A stretch of 64,000 nucleotides of DNA from Haloplasma contractile (GTDB lineage Bacteria > Bacillota_I > Bacilli_A > Haloplasmatales > Haloplasmataceae): positions 1 to 64,000 of the forward strand of contig JAENYC010000004.1 in NCBI GenBank assembly GCA_016841945.1, written 5' to 3'. Below, one piece after another: positions 8,805-18,400 of this stretch; the first letter of the stretch is position 1; the number at the start of each line of letters is the position of its first letter. The translations under genes and the position numbers were made by a program. The notes beneath the pieces are model-generated. The model worked only from the letters and a program-made list of their open reading frames with translations. It searched no databases and was not told where the DNA came from.

Positions 8805-8885
8805 GTGGATTTTAGTAAAAACAATGATTTAATCCATATTGACGGTTATTGCAAAACAGGAAATCAGTTTTCCTCCTCTGTATGA
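8805..8885 (+). CDS. Possible 26-residue peptide or truncated gene start
   Basis: GTG at 8805 follows a G-run (8792-8798) six bases upstream and encodes MDFSKNNDLIHIDGYCK... ending at TGA 8883-8885. It reads like the beginning of a longer protein cut by a stop. No function can be assigned. Confidence 0.3.
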   Translation: MDFSKNNDLIHIDGYCKTGNQFSSSV

Positions 8886-8907
8886 TTAAAATAAAAAAAA
8901 TATACTG

Positions 8908-8937
8908 AAATTTCACTTTAAAAAGTGAAATTTTTTT
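8908..8937 (+). terminator. Intrinsic terminator
   Basis: A 12-bp perfect stem (8908-8919 with 8922-8933) is followed by T-run. It separates the lipoprotein/peptide unit from arsR. Confidence 0.75.
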
Positions 8938-8947
8938 ATGATTATAT

Positions 8948-9006
8948 AATTAAGTGTTGACGAAACTACTTAATCATCATATAATATAATTAAGTAAATA
9001 CTTAAA
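8948..9006 (+). promoter_or_regulatory. arsR promoter with two ArsR-type operators
   Basis: TTGACG (8957-8962), 17 bp, TATAAT (8980-8985) is a strong promoter. One imperfect inverted repeat (ATTAAGT ... ACTTAAT, about 8948-8974) spans the -35 and spacer. A second (TTAAGTAAATACTTAA, 8990-9005) lies just after the -10. This layout fits autorepression by the ArsR protein encoded next. Confidence 0.65.
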
Positions 9007-9023
9007 TAAAAGAAGGTGAAGAA

Positions 9024-9368
9024 ATGGATGAACTAGTAATAATTCTAAAAGCTTTATCCGATGAAAGTAGATTTAACATGGTTAATCTTTTACTAAAGCA
9101 TGATTTTTGCGTAGGAGCAATTGCCAAGCAGTTAGGGATATCTAAAGCTGCTGTGTCTCAGCATCTGCAGATCCTGAGAAAAGCTGGTCTTGTAAAGGGA
9201 GAAAAAAGAGGTTACTACACTCACTATTGTGTAAATAGGGAACTTCTAAAAGATACTGCTGAAAAAATTATAAAACTATCCTGTCAAAAGCAGGAAAGAG
9301 ATAACTGTAAGATGGATCAAGAAGGTGAACACCATTGTTGTAGAAAGGAGGGAGATAATGATGTGTGA
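9024..9368 (+). CDS. ArsR/SmtB-family metal-sensing repressor with Cys/His tail
   Basis: Winged-helix dimer repressor that should leave DNA when it binds a soft metal or metalloid. The helix-turn-helix is IAKQLGISKAAVSQHLQILR (about residues 33-52). A Cys sits in the preceding helix (DFCVGAI), where classical ArsR has CVC, so that site is incomplete. The C-terminal tail adds Cys and His residues (SCQKQERDNCK, HHCCRKE), a possible alternative metal site. It heads a unit with the Cys-rich peptide that overlaps its last 11 bases. The effector is not determined; Cd, Zn, As or Cu-type ions are candidates. Confidence 0.85.
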   Translation: MDELVIILKALSDESRFNMVNLLLKHDFCVGAIAKQLGISKAAVSQHLQILRKAGLVKGEKRGYYTHYCVNRELLKDTAEKIIKLSCQKQERDNCKMDQEGEHHCCRKEGDNDV

Positions 9369-9480
9369 TTGTAAATGTAAGCATCCTGAATTAAAGCCTA
9401 AAAGTGGTAAATGTAGTGAAAAGCAGATAAAAGAATGTCACGGTGATGAAAAAGGTCATCCATGTGATAAAGAAAAGTAG
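9358..9480 (+). CDS. 40-residue Cys/His-rich peptide, possible metal binder
   Basis: Encodes MMCDCKCKH..., then Cys at about positions 19 and 27 (CHG), and a final HPC: six Cys and three His in 40 residues with many Lys, Asp and Glu. AAAGGAGGG at 9344-9352 is a strong ribosome site six bases before the ATG at 9358, and the gene overlaps the arsR end, so translational coupling is likely. Composition and context suggest a metallothionein-like chaperone or buffer. No known family is recognised. Confidence 0.6.
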   Translation: MMCDCKCKHPELKPKSGKCSEKQIKECHGDEKGHPCDKEK

Positions 9481-9489
9481 AGTGTTTTT

Positions 9490-9521
9490 CTTATGGGACA
9501 ATGTATACATTGTCCCATAAG
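9490..9521. promoter_or_regulatory. Perfect 32-bp palindrome
   Basis: CTTATGGGACAATGTA is followed directly by its exact reverse complement, without a loop or clear T-run. It lies 9 bp after the Cys-rich peptide gene and 16 bp before the next ribosome site. It may be an operator for a dimeric regulator, or an RNA hairpin that separates expression of the flanking genes. Confidence 0.7.
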
Positions 9522-9547
9522 ATATCTTATAAACAGGAGATGTTAAA

Positions 9548-10440
9548 ATGGAGGTCATTCAAAAACCAAAAAAAGATTTATCTTCTAGTAAATCAGGAGC
9601 AATTTATACACGACACCCTGATCTCTAGACTCTGCAATATATCTGGTAATAAAATCAATACCTCCCTGAATTATTCCTGCACCTATCATGGCAGTTCCTA
9701 CAAACCATAGATATTTAACTTTTTCCGGTACTAAAAAACGGTCTAACGCAGTTTTTACAAGCCATACAGGCGTAAGACTCAATAATGTTGATAATATAAA
9801 GCCTACTGCAATAGCTGTTGTAGGTCTTACTGGCGCAGGAAAGTCAACCATGATAAAACTATTGGCAAGATTGTATGATGTTGATAACGGCTCTGTAAAA
9901 ATCGATGGGATCGATATAAAGGACATAGCGATATCTGAATTACGAAAAAATATTATGCTTGTACCACAGGATGTATTTTTGTTCACTGGAACTATAATGG
10001 AAAATATTCGATATGGAAAACCAAATACAGTTAATGATGAGGTCAATAAGGCTTCAATAGATTCATGTGCAAATAATTTTATATAAAAACTACCTGATAG
10101 ATATGAAACGCAAGTGGGTGAAGGAGGAATGTTGTTATCTAGAAGACAACGGCAGTTGATTGCCTTTGCAAGACCGATACTATCTGATAGACCGATTTTA
10201 ATACTTGATGAGGCTACATCAAGTGTAGATACTGCAACAGAGGTTCTCATACAACAGGCTTTAGATAAACTTGTAAATGGAAGGACATCCATTATCATTG
10301 ACAGGTTTACAACACTGAGAAAAGCAAAAAAGATTATTGTTGTCAATAATGGAGAGATTGTTGGTTATGATCGTCACGATGTTTTATTAAAAGAATGTGA
10401 GATGTATAATAAATTATATGAAAAACAATGGATAAATTAG
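9548..10440 (+). pseudogene. Scrambled ABC exporter (fused membrane and ATPase domains)
   Basis: Three pieces of one exporter lie out of order. 9548-9628 (+) is a 26-residue start with AGGAG upstream. About 9600-9800 reads on the minus strand as a transmembrane-domain segment (TPVWLVKTALDRFLVPEKV, then TAMIGAGIIQGGIDFITRYI), so this part is inverted. About 9803-10440 (+) is the ATPase domain: GLTGAGKST (Walker A), PQDVFLF (Q loop), ILILDEATSSVD (Walker B). The domain has an in-frame TAA at 10084-10086, a degraded signature (LSRRQRQ for LSGGQRQ), and DRFTT where the switch His is expected. Most of the membrane domain is missing. It cannot make a working transporter. Confidence 0.8.
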
Positions 10441-10491
10441 ACAATATTACTAGTCATTTTATAAAAATAAAAGTGAAAGGAGATTTTCTAT

Positions 10492-11460
10492 TTGAACATA
10501 TTAGAAGTTAAAGAATTAAAAAAGAGCTTTGGAAATTTTACTGCCGTTAAAGGCATTGATTTTGCTGTAAAGAAGGGAGAGATATTTGGTTTTCTTGGTC
10601 CTAATGGAGCAGGTAAAACAACGACTATAAACATGCTCACTGGACTTGCAAGACCTGATGAAGGCACGATATTTCTTTCAGGTATTGACTGTGTGAAGGA
10701 CATTAAAAAAGCACAGCACAAAATAGGAATAGTACCTGATGAAAGCAATCTTTATGATGAAATGAATGGATTTGATAACCTTGCTTTTTGTGCATCTCTT
10801 TATGGAATAGAAAAGAAAAAAAGAGAAAAAAAATCAAAGGAGCTAATGGAGATTTTTGGCCTTGCTGATACTGGAAAAAAACCTTTCAAAGCTTATTCAA
10901 AAGGAATGAAAAGGAAACTGACCATAGCTGCAGGTATTATTCATGAGCCTGAAATATTGTTTCTTGATGAACCAACAACAGGTATTGACGTCGAAAGTGC
11001 TAGACAGATACGAAAACTGATTTCTACAATGAATGAAAATGGTACAACCATTTTTATGACAACACATTATATTGAGGAAGCAGAAAGGCTTTGTAATAGA
11101 ATAGGATTTATTGTACAAGGAAAAATTGTAAGGACAGGTACAGTAGAAGAAATGATGCAGGAAGTACAAACAGACAATATCATTCAATTTACTGTGGATA
11201 AAGATTTAAAAAGCATTCAGGAAAAACTAACAATCGATTTTCCGAAATTTGTTATTGAAACTGTTGATAATTTTACCTTAAGAATCGGTTCTTCTGAAAA
11301 AGTAAGTCTTATGCCATTTATGCAGTTTTTTAACAGTCATCAATACACAATACATGAAGCAAAGATTATTAAACCATCATTGGAAGAAGTATTTGTTAAA
11401 GTTACAGGTATTGAAATTGACAAGATGAAGAAGGAAAAAGAAGGTGGAAAAAGGAAATGA
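10492..11460 (+). CDS. ABC transporter ATP-binding protein (ABC-2/DrrA type)
   Basis: Cytoplasmic ATPase that would power the permease encoded next. Walker A is GPNGAGKTT (about residues 36-44). The Q loop region is IGIVPDESNLYDEM, the signature is a YSKGMKRKL variant, Walker B is ILFLDEPTTGID and the H loop is FMTTHYIEEAE. The C-terminal 100 residues form the accessory domain usual in drug or antibiotic exporters. 322 aa. TTG at 10492 follows AAAGGAG (10476-10482) at 9 bp; no ATG competes. The end overlaps the permease by ATGA. Context downstream of arsR suggests metal- or toxin-responsive export, but the substrate is unknown. Confidence 0.88.
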   Translation: MNILEVKELKKSFGNFTAVKGIDFAVKKGEIFGFLGPNGAGKTTTINMLTGLARPDEGTIFLSGIDCVKDIKKAQHKIGIVPDESNLYDEMNGFDNLAFCASLYGIEKKKREKKSKELMEIFGLADTGKKPFKAYSKGMKRKLTIAAGIIHEPEILFLDEPTTGIDVESARQIRKLISTMNENGTTIFMTTHYIEEAERLCNRIGFIVQGKIVRTGTVEEMMQEVQTDNIIQFTVDKDLKSIQEKLTIDFPKFVIETVDNFTLRIGSSEKVSLMPFMQFFNSHQYTIHEAKIIKPSLEEVFVKVTGIEIDKMKKEKEGGKRK

Positions 11461-12191
11461 AGAAATGGATTGCATTCTGGAACATACTAGTGAAAGATAT
11501 GAAGAATTATTATCTTAAGCCACCCAATATCAGTTGGGGAATTATATTTCCATTTGCTTGGACACTGATGTTTTTATTACGATCAAAATCTGATGTCGAT
11601 ATAAGAGATATTCTACCTGGGATTATAGCAATCTCTATTCTTTTTGGAACAACCTCTATGTTGGCTGTTACCATAACCTTTGAAAGAAAAGGAAGGTCTT
11701 TTGAGAGATTGCTGCTTGCACCGATAGATTTAAATTTATTAATGATGGCAAAAACTGCAGGCGCAATTATATTTGGAATTATGAATGCATTTGTTCCGAT
11801 AGTGTTCTCATTATTCTTTATAAACCTATCTGGTGTTAACTGGATTTCTGTAATAGTCAGCGTGGTTTTAATATCTGTAACATCAACTTTCCTTGGCCTA
11901 TTTATTGCAGTATCAGTAAATGAAGTATTTGAAGCGCAGACTTTTTCTAATTTCTTCAGATTTCCAATGATATTTTTATGTGGGCTGTTTATACCATTAT
12001 CACAGATGCCAGTATTTATTCGACCATTGTCATTTGTATTACCGTTGACATATGGAGTTGATATACTTAAAGCAGCAATCAATAACGATGGTTATATTTC
12101 AATGTGGATAAGTTTTATAGCGTTGATATTGTTTGGTTTGTTTATGTTTTTATTCAGTATAAGAAATGTAAAACGTAAATGGATCATGTAA
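11457..12191 (+). CDS. ABC-2 type permease
   Basis: Membrane partner of the preceding ATPase. 244 aa with six hydrophobic segments: about residues 23-40, 51-73, a pair at about 95-150, then 155-200, and 215-238. The motif FERKGRSFERLLLAPI after the second segment is typical of DrrB/NodJ-like permeases, which export small hydrophobic molecules. ATG overlaps the ATPase stop (ATGA), so the two are translationally coupled. A large hairpin with T-rich tail (12247-12309) ends the unit. Confidence 0.85.
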   Translation: MKKWIAFWNILVKDMKNYYLKPPNISWGIIFPFAWTLMFLLRSKSDVDIRDILPGIIAISILFGTTSMLAVTITFERKGRSFERLLLAPIDLNLLMMAKTAGAIIFGIMNAFVPIVFSLFFINLSGVNWISVIVSVVLISVTSTFLGLFIAVSVNEVFEAQTFSNFFRFPMIFLCGLFIPLSQMPVFIRPLSFVLPLTYGVDILKAAINNDGYISMWISFIALILFGLFMFLFSIRNVKRKWIM

Positions 12192-12244
12192 CCCTTTTTA
12201 AAGAGACATCTGACAATATACTACTTTGATATGTCTGTGATACT

Positions 12245-12311
12245 TTGCTTATTTCTATTTTCTCATTAAACAGTTTTGTTTAGCGGTATATAGAAATAAG
12301 CTATTTTTATC
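12245..12311 (+). repeat. Repeat A copy 3, terminator of the ABC operon
   Basis: GCTTATTTCTAT (12247-12258) pairs perfectly with ATAGAAATAAGC (12290-12301) and is followed by TATTTTTAT. It shares TTATTTCTA, GTTTAG, GGT and TATAGAAA blocks with the elements at 5061 and 7656. Confidence 0.6.
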
Positions 12312-12428
12312 AAGGTTATTATTGTCAAGATAGTGAAAATGTTGTTCCATATTTTATGGGAGTTTTATCAATTAAAATATCATTTACTTTATTAATGATA
12401 AATTTTTTAGGTTCCATAATTATTATGA

Positions 12429-12457
12429 TTGAACTTTTGTTATTAATCATGTATAAT
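12429..12457 (+). promoter_or_regulatory. Promoter of tRNA-Val
   Basis: TTGAAC (12429-12434), 17 bp, TATAAT (12452-12457), 13 bp before the tRNA. Confidence 0.7.
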
Positions 12458-12470
12458 TTATATAAATATT

Positions 12471-12545
12471 GGAGTTATAGCTCAGTGGGAGAGCACCTGC
12501 TTGACGTGCAGGGGGTCGAGGGTTCAAGTCCCCCTAACTCCACCA
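12471..12545 (+). tRNA. tRNA-Val (anticodon GAC), copy 1
   Basis: Acceptor GGAGTTA pairs with TAACTCC (12535-12541). The anticodon loop is TTGACGT. CCA is encoded at 12543-12545. A near-identical gene lies on the other strand at 25642-25716. Confidence 0.96.
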
Positions 12546-12589
12546 TATAAGAAGCATAGGTTTGATACAAAGGTATCAAGCTTTTTTTT
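12542..12589 (+). repeat. Repeat B copy 1: tRNA-Val tail plus terminator
   Basis: From the tRNA 3' end on: ACCATATAAGAAGCATAGG, then TTGATAC (12562-12568) pairing with GTATCAA (12573-12579), then eight T. It acts as the tRNA terminator. Similar sequence recurs at 14971 and 20924 without a tRNA. Confidence 0.65.
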
Positions 12590-13060
12590 CATGCAGAAAG
12601 GGAGATTTCCCCTATCTGCCAAATTAGTGATATCATACATAGCTTCATTTTTGAGCTTTTGTAGGGCTTTTTTATTTTCAATGTTTAACCTTTTAACGGT
12701 TACCTAACAATATAACGATTTCACTATGTAATTTACCAATCAAGTAACATTTATTTCAGATAATGAGAGATTAAATGAATAAAGATGATACTCAGTTTAT
12801 ATTATAAAATATAGACATATTAGTATTTTTATGATAAAACAATACAACAATAATTTTAATAGAAGGCTTACATTTTAATGCCTTCAATGATATAATTTGA
12901 ATGAACGAGATTAATTTATACTCTATTGTTTAAACAACACTTTATCAAATACAGTGTTGTTGAGTACTTATTACTACTGATATTTTTAAATATTCAATAG
13001 ATCTTTTGAATACAGAAGATATAATATTGAGGAGAAGTATCTTATAAAGGGGGAGCTTAT
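12590..13060. other. Intergenic stretch, no gene seen
   Basis: 470 bp. It holds a GAAGGC/GCCTTC hairpin (12862-12885) and a 9-bp AACAACACT/AGTGTTGTT hairpin (12933-12961), neither with a T-run. TATAAT at 13020-13025 may be the -10 of the lipoprotein gene, but no good -35 accompanies it. Confidence 0.5.
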
Positions 13061-13951
13061 ATGAGAAATCTTAAAACAGTATTAATTCTTGTTTTTTTAG
13101 TTATTTTGATAGTATCTTTGTCGTCATGTTCTAGATACAAATATGAAGGGAAAGATGTCTCAAGTATTGAGTATACTGCTGTAGATTATAATGGTGGATA
13201 TACTAGAGAGACAAGAGTTGATTTAATTGATTGTCAAGTGCTAAAGAGAGAATTTCTGCCTTCTGATAACATTATCGAAGAATATTCAATCGTTTATAAC
13301 TTTGAAATTAGTTCAATTGATTCGTTTTTAGATGAAGTTGGAGAGGCTGGGTTATTTGATTTGAAAGATAATTATCCATCACCAGGTGGAATTGCAGATG
13401 GTGGTGGTTGGACTCTAACAATTTACTATGTTGATGGTACAAGTAAAGTGTCTACAGGAGATAATAATTATCCGAATGATGTATTTAAAAAAGCTGATTA
13501 TGCGTTCTACAATTTATACGGAGATGACTTATTTGAAACATTGCCAAGATCATACACTAACCCACCGTCTATTGATATAGCTTTTGATTATTCAATAGGC
13601 AGTAATCATTATAGTCAAGGATATAGTGGTTTATCAGCAATAAATTATACTTGGAATAAATCAGTGGTTAGTGATGTGGATGTGATAGCATATGCTATTC
13701 AGAATCCTTTACATGAGTTTGATTCATCGCATATATATAAGTTTGTGCTTTGGACAAAGAATTATAAATACAGGTTTTCAAAGATGATTATCACATCATT
13801 TGATTTAAAAGGGAATGATAGAAAGGAAATTGACAATACAGGTTGGTTTAATCAAAAGGAATATAGTCTTGAGTTTAATAGGATTTACGTTATTAAAATG
13901 ACATTCCCTTATGGCACTTGTGAGTATGCTTTTTCAACAGTAGTTGAATGA
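13061..13951 (+). CDS. Lipoprotein of unknown function
   Basis: 296 aa. The leader MRNLKTVLILVFLVILIVSL ends in a lipobox LSSC (Cys 23), so the protein is lipid-anchored outside the membrane. The mature part contains a Gly/Asp-rich segment (SPGGIADGGGWTLTIYYVDG, about 108-127) that resembles small lipoproteins of many Bacillota; no named family is recognised. GGGGGAG at 13050-13055 is well placed before the ATG. It is monocistronic, with a radical-SAM remnant downstream. Confidence 0.7.
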   Translation: MRNLKTVLILVFLVILIVSLSSCSRYKYEGKDVSSIEYTAVDYNGGYTRETRVDLIDCQVLKREFLPSDNIIEEYSIVYNFEISSIDSFLDEVGEAGLFDLKDNYPSPGGIADGGGWTLTIYYVDGTSKVSTGDNNYPNDVFKKADYAFYNLYGDDLFETLPRSYTNPPSIDIAFDYSIGSNHYSQGYSGLSAINYTWNKSVVSDVDVIAYAIQNPLHEFDSSHIYKFVLWTKNYKYRFSKMIITSFDLKGNDRKEIDNTGWFNQKEYSLEFNRIYVIKMTFPYGTCEYAFSTVVE

Positions 13952-14017
13952 TGCATTGAAGATTTAGAATTTATCATAAAATTTTTAAGGCGGTTCATGA
14001 AATTATCAAATGCGAAC

Positions 14018-14095
14018 GGTTGCTGAAAAAAAGCAAGGGTACGCAACTTTTTCTAGGGTGCTAATTTGTATCAAAATAGTTAGCATTACACAAAT
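14018..14095. repeat. Repeat C copy 1
   Basis: Diverged match to 18923-19000. The best block is GCTAATTnGTATCAA followed by TTACACA. The run-up shares GGTT, GAAAAAA and GGTGC blocks. It lies just before the radical-SAM remnant. Confidence 0.4.
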
Positions 14096-14834
14096 CGCAT
14101 AAGGTCTATAGCTTGCGGTCAATGTCAGTTGAATGCAGTTGAAACACCTAAAAACCATAGAATAAATGGAGAAAGACACGGAATTTCACTTACTACAAAT
14201 GGAGTATTACTTGAGGGATCTATATAGTTGAGAAAAATATTCTTGAGATAAATAGAATTAGGGTTGATTTAGACATAAATCTTTTTCTTGGCGTTAATTT
14301 TGTTATATTAGAAGAGAATGTTAGGGAAGTTCTACCATTTCAAAAGAGAATGAAAAGTCTTGGGGTTGATTCAGTTACCTTTAATTTACCACTGTTTTTT
14401 ACTGACGAACTTAGTTTTTTGGATGTTGAATTTAATAGTAATTTCACAGGATATCAATCATTCATTATGGATTTTAGTAATTTTAAACTGGATGAGTTCT
14501 TGATCAGGGTGAACTTACTTAAAAAAATATATGACCGAGACAAGTTTATTCAGTATTCTCAACAGGCAATTCTTGATAATGAATCGCTTCAAAGTAAATA
14601 TTTCCAAAGAGATTATTTGTTAACTGAAATGAATGGAGAATGCACATTGACTGATGCTATTGTCTTAGATAATACTGGTAATCTATTAGTATGTCCAGAT
14701 TTTACTAGCACTGTAATTAGTAGTATTAAGGAATCAACAATTCAGGAAACGTTGGTAGACAGAAAAAATATTTAAAGGTAATTAGTGAAAATAATAGTAT
14801 ATGTAAGAGGTGTTGTCATTACAGATATTATTAG
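14096..14834 (+). pseudogene. Radical SAM/SPASM protein remnant
   Basis: Pieces in different frames read as one radical-SAM protein: HGISLTTNGVLLEG (14182-14223, a beta-strand typical of the core), then VEKNILEINRIRVDLDINLF onward as one long frame to 14775. That frame includes ECTLTDAIVLDNTGNLLVCP, a SPASM-like Cys pattern. After one more shift comes SICKRCCHYRYY ending at 14834, the usual closing CxxC. At least two frameshifts and loss of the N-terminal CxxxCxxC make it non-functional. SPASM proteins modify ribosomal peptides or enzymes; no precursor peptide is seen nearby. Confidence 0.6.
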
Positions 14835-14970
14835 GTAGATTTGTCTCTCATATAGATACCTTCAATAGAAGTTGAAGAAAATTGATTTATGAAGTATAAT
14901 TTTTACCGATATTTGATTTGTGCATGGTTAGTCACATGAGTTTAATGGTTACCGTCATAGACCAAATACG

Positions 14971-15040
14971 ACCCATATAAAAAGGATAGGTTTGATACAA
15001 AAGAAAATTATTTAATTTTCCTAGGTATCAAGCCTTTTTT
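14971..15040 (+). repeat. Repeat B copy 2 with terminator hairpin
   Basis: ACCCATATAAAAAGGATAGG, then GTTTGATAC pairing with GTATCAAGC across an inner GAAAATT/AATTTTC stem, then six T. It matches the flank of tRNA-Val (12542-12589), but no tRNA is here. Confidence 0.6.
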
Positions 15041-15347
15041 GATTTTATGTAGGCATTTATATTTATTTTATTTGATGGTTCATAGCAAGAACAAAAAGCA
15101 AGCTAAAGTATATAAAATTGGAATGAGGTGTATATTTTACTTTTAATTTTTAGAATGACAATTGTGTTGTAAGTTAATCCAATAAATGACAAAATAATTA
15201 TAAATATGTAGATTAGAGTAATATGGACTTATCAAAATGAGAACTTAATATTAATGATAGATATTGGTCATCACGATGTATTAAAATGATTATAGATAGT
15301 TATTTATAAAAGGAATTTGTTTAAAAAAAACCTCATACAAAGGTTTC
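15041..15347. other. Intergenic stretch, no gene seen
   Basis: About 300 bp of AT-rich DNA between the repeat and the promoter of the large lipoprotein. I see no gene, RNA or clear repeat in it. Confidence 0.5.
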
Positions 15348-15376
15348 TTGTGAAAAATGTATAGCAATGGTATAAT
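15348..15376 (+). promoter_or_regulatory. Promoter of the large lipoprotein
   Basis: TTGTGA (15348-15353), 17 bp, extended -10 TGG-TATAAT (15368-15376). Confidence 0.6.
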
Positions 15377-15457
15377 AGTTTTAAATAAAATGAAAAGTCA
15401 ACTTAGACAAACAGAGAGTGAATATATTACTGTATGTTTTATTTTTGGAGGAAAATT

Positions 15458-18400
15458 GTGAAGAAATTAACAGCCATATTATCGATTGTTTTAATTAGTA
15501 TTATACTAGTTGGTTGCAATGATTTATCTGCTAATCAAGGGCCTAACATTATCGTCGATTCCGATATCTATATCGAAGTAAACGACGATTCATTTCAGCT
15601 AGAAGAGCACCTATTAATTGTGGATGATTTTGATGAAGAAATTCCATTCCAATCATCAATGATTGATGATTCTGATTTTGATCATACAAAGCTTGGCTCC
15701 TATAAAGGTTTAATTGAAGTGACAGACTCAGAAGGAGTGATGTCTACTAAAGAAGTGACCATTCATGTACAGGATACTACACCTCCGGTTGTAACACTAA
15801 ATGGATCCGATGTTCTTACCCTTCGTGTCGGAGATGAGTATACTGAGGCTGGGGCAGAAATTGAGGATAATTACGATATGAACTTATCGCTAAACATTGA
15901 AGGGTGTGTAGACACATCACTGACGGGTACTTATACATTAGAATATTCTTGTACTGACGAAAGTGGAAACACATCCACCATTGTTACTAGAGAAATACAT
16001 GTCATAGCCAATTCTGTAATCTATCAATTTAGTGAACTTGTCATAACACAAGATGAAATATCATTTGTTATTGATATCAATGACCCAGATAATGTGAGTG
16101 AGATTACATCCGTTACATTATATCAAGGAGATACAGTGATTGAATCATTGTCTGACTTCGGTGATCCTAGTTTCACGGGGTTGTATAGTAATAACAACTA
16201 TCAAATCCAAGTTACATATACCTATGATTTACAGGATGGTAATGGATTACAAGAACAAACGGTAAGCCAAGATGTTACCACTCTACATAAGACCGATCCA
16301 ACCATCGATCTTATAAGCACTGCCACACAAGAAACGATATCATTTAACATTAGCAGAACGGACCCGGATAATATTATGGATATAATAACTGTGGAACTGT
16401 ATCAAGGAGATACCTTAACAGAGACTCTAACTGATGTAACAGAAGGATTGTTCACTGGACTTCTTAGTAATAATACCTATTCGATTACAGTCCACTATAC
16501 CTATGACTTAAATGATGGTGCTGGGGCACAAGAACAAACAGTAATACAAGAGGTTGTTACACTATCAAAGATAATTCCATCTGGAGATATAATTAATGCT
16601 TCGGCAACGCAAGATGCAATCTCATTTGATCTCGATATTACCGATGTGGATAACGTTGGACACATTACTACGATTGAGTTGTATCAAGACGATACGTTGA
16701 TTACAACTTTAAGCGATAACAACACGCTTATGTTTTCGGATTTATTGAGTGATTCAAGCTTCTCAATTATTGTAATTTATACTTATGATTTAAACGATGG
16801 ACTTGGTGCACAAGTGTTAAACATATCGTTAGAACAACAAACACTAGCTAAAACCGTGCCAATAGTAACGATAACAAACATTCAAACTATGCAGGAACGA
16901 ATGACATTTGACATTGATGTTTTTGATACGGATAATGTTGGTAATATCACAGCAATCGAACTTTATCGTGGCGATGTTTTAGAACAAACAGCAACAGATT
17001 TATCAACTAGAGAATTCTTAGGGCTTTTACCTAATCAAGTTTACACGTTAGAAATACGATACACCTATGATTTAAACGATGGAAAAGGACAAACCGAATT
17101 GATGACTCGGGCTAGACGTGAGATGACTATAACCAACAAAATTGTAAATGGAGATTTCTCGGATATTCCCAATGGTGAATTATCCTATTTCGTTGATGGT
17201 GGTGCGAACGCGACCGCTGTCATTACCAATGAAGAGTTGGTTATTGATGTCATTAACACAGGAGATGAATATTGGACTGTTCAATATACGTTTAGTAATT
17301 TTGAACTTGAGGCAAACTCAACTTATATTCTTTCTTTTGATGCAACAAGTACTCGAGAACGATATATTGATATTAATGTCGGTCAACGACCTACTCCGAC
17401 TTCCTGGATTGGACTGGATTCAACATCCATAAATATAACCAATACGATCAATCGTTATGAGTTTCAGTTTACCACTACATCTGCGATAACTGAAAATGTG
17501 CAAATCGTTTTTGAATTAGGTGCATCCTTACAACCAGATGGTTCTTATCTACCAGTTGACGATACAACCTTTACGTTTGATAATGTTAATATCTATCAAG
17601 AAATTGATATTACCGAAGAGATGGAACAAGTATATAGTTGGTTTGAATTGGTTCGACTAGACAATGGTCTACACACCTCATCGGTTTCTAGTACAGTGGT
17701 TTCCCTTTACGACAATGCCTTGGCTGCGTTGGTCTATACTATGATGGGAGATTATGAATATGCTGAAGATATCTTTGATTTCTTTAATGCAAGAATTGAT
17801 AGCGAACTAAAGGATCAATATGGAGGATTCGCCCAAATTAGAAACTTAGAAGGAAATATCGATGGTCCCATTGGAAATCGATGGTTGGGTGACAACGCTT
17901 GGTTATTGATTGCAATCAACTATTATCATGATCGAACCAATTCCAACACATACGATTTATTAGCTACAGAAATCGAAACATGGATTGTATCGCTTCAAAA
18001 TGAAGACGGTGGATTGAACAGTGGATATGATCCTACAGGTTTTATGCAGTATCCAGTAACCGAAGCGATGATTGATTCGCATAATGCAGTAAGAGGAGAT
18101 ACACAATTTCATACAGATTTATTGAACTACTTGAGTACAACAAGATTAGATACACAATATGGAATTTATATGGCATGGCCAGGACATCCGACGTATCAGT
18201 ATTCGTTAGATACTATTGGATGGGCTTATCTAGGAATGAATGGATTGTCCGACGACATCCTTTCTGTTGCAGATGCACTATTCCTTATGGAAGAAAATGG
18301 CATATACGGGTATTGTGCCGATATCGATAAAGATACAATCTTTACCGAATTAACATTAACTATGGCAGCAGCTTATAACAAATCAGGAAATTATATCAAG

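Noticed and set aside
9585-10346. 253-codon minus-strand frame as one intact gene
   Set aside because: Only its last part, about 9600-9800, resembles a transporter; the rest is the complement of the ATPase domain on the plus strand.
11510-12082. 190-codon open frame antisense to the ABC permease
   Set aside because: It is a low-complexity shadow of the permease, without a start signal.
12356-12550. Open frame across tRNA-Val
   Set aside because: It runs through the tRNA and its promoter and has no ribosome site.
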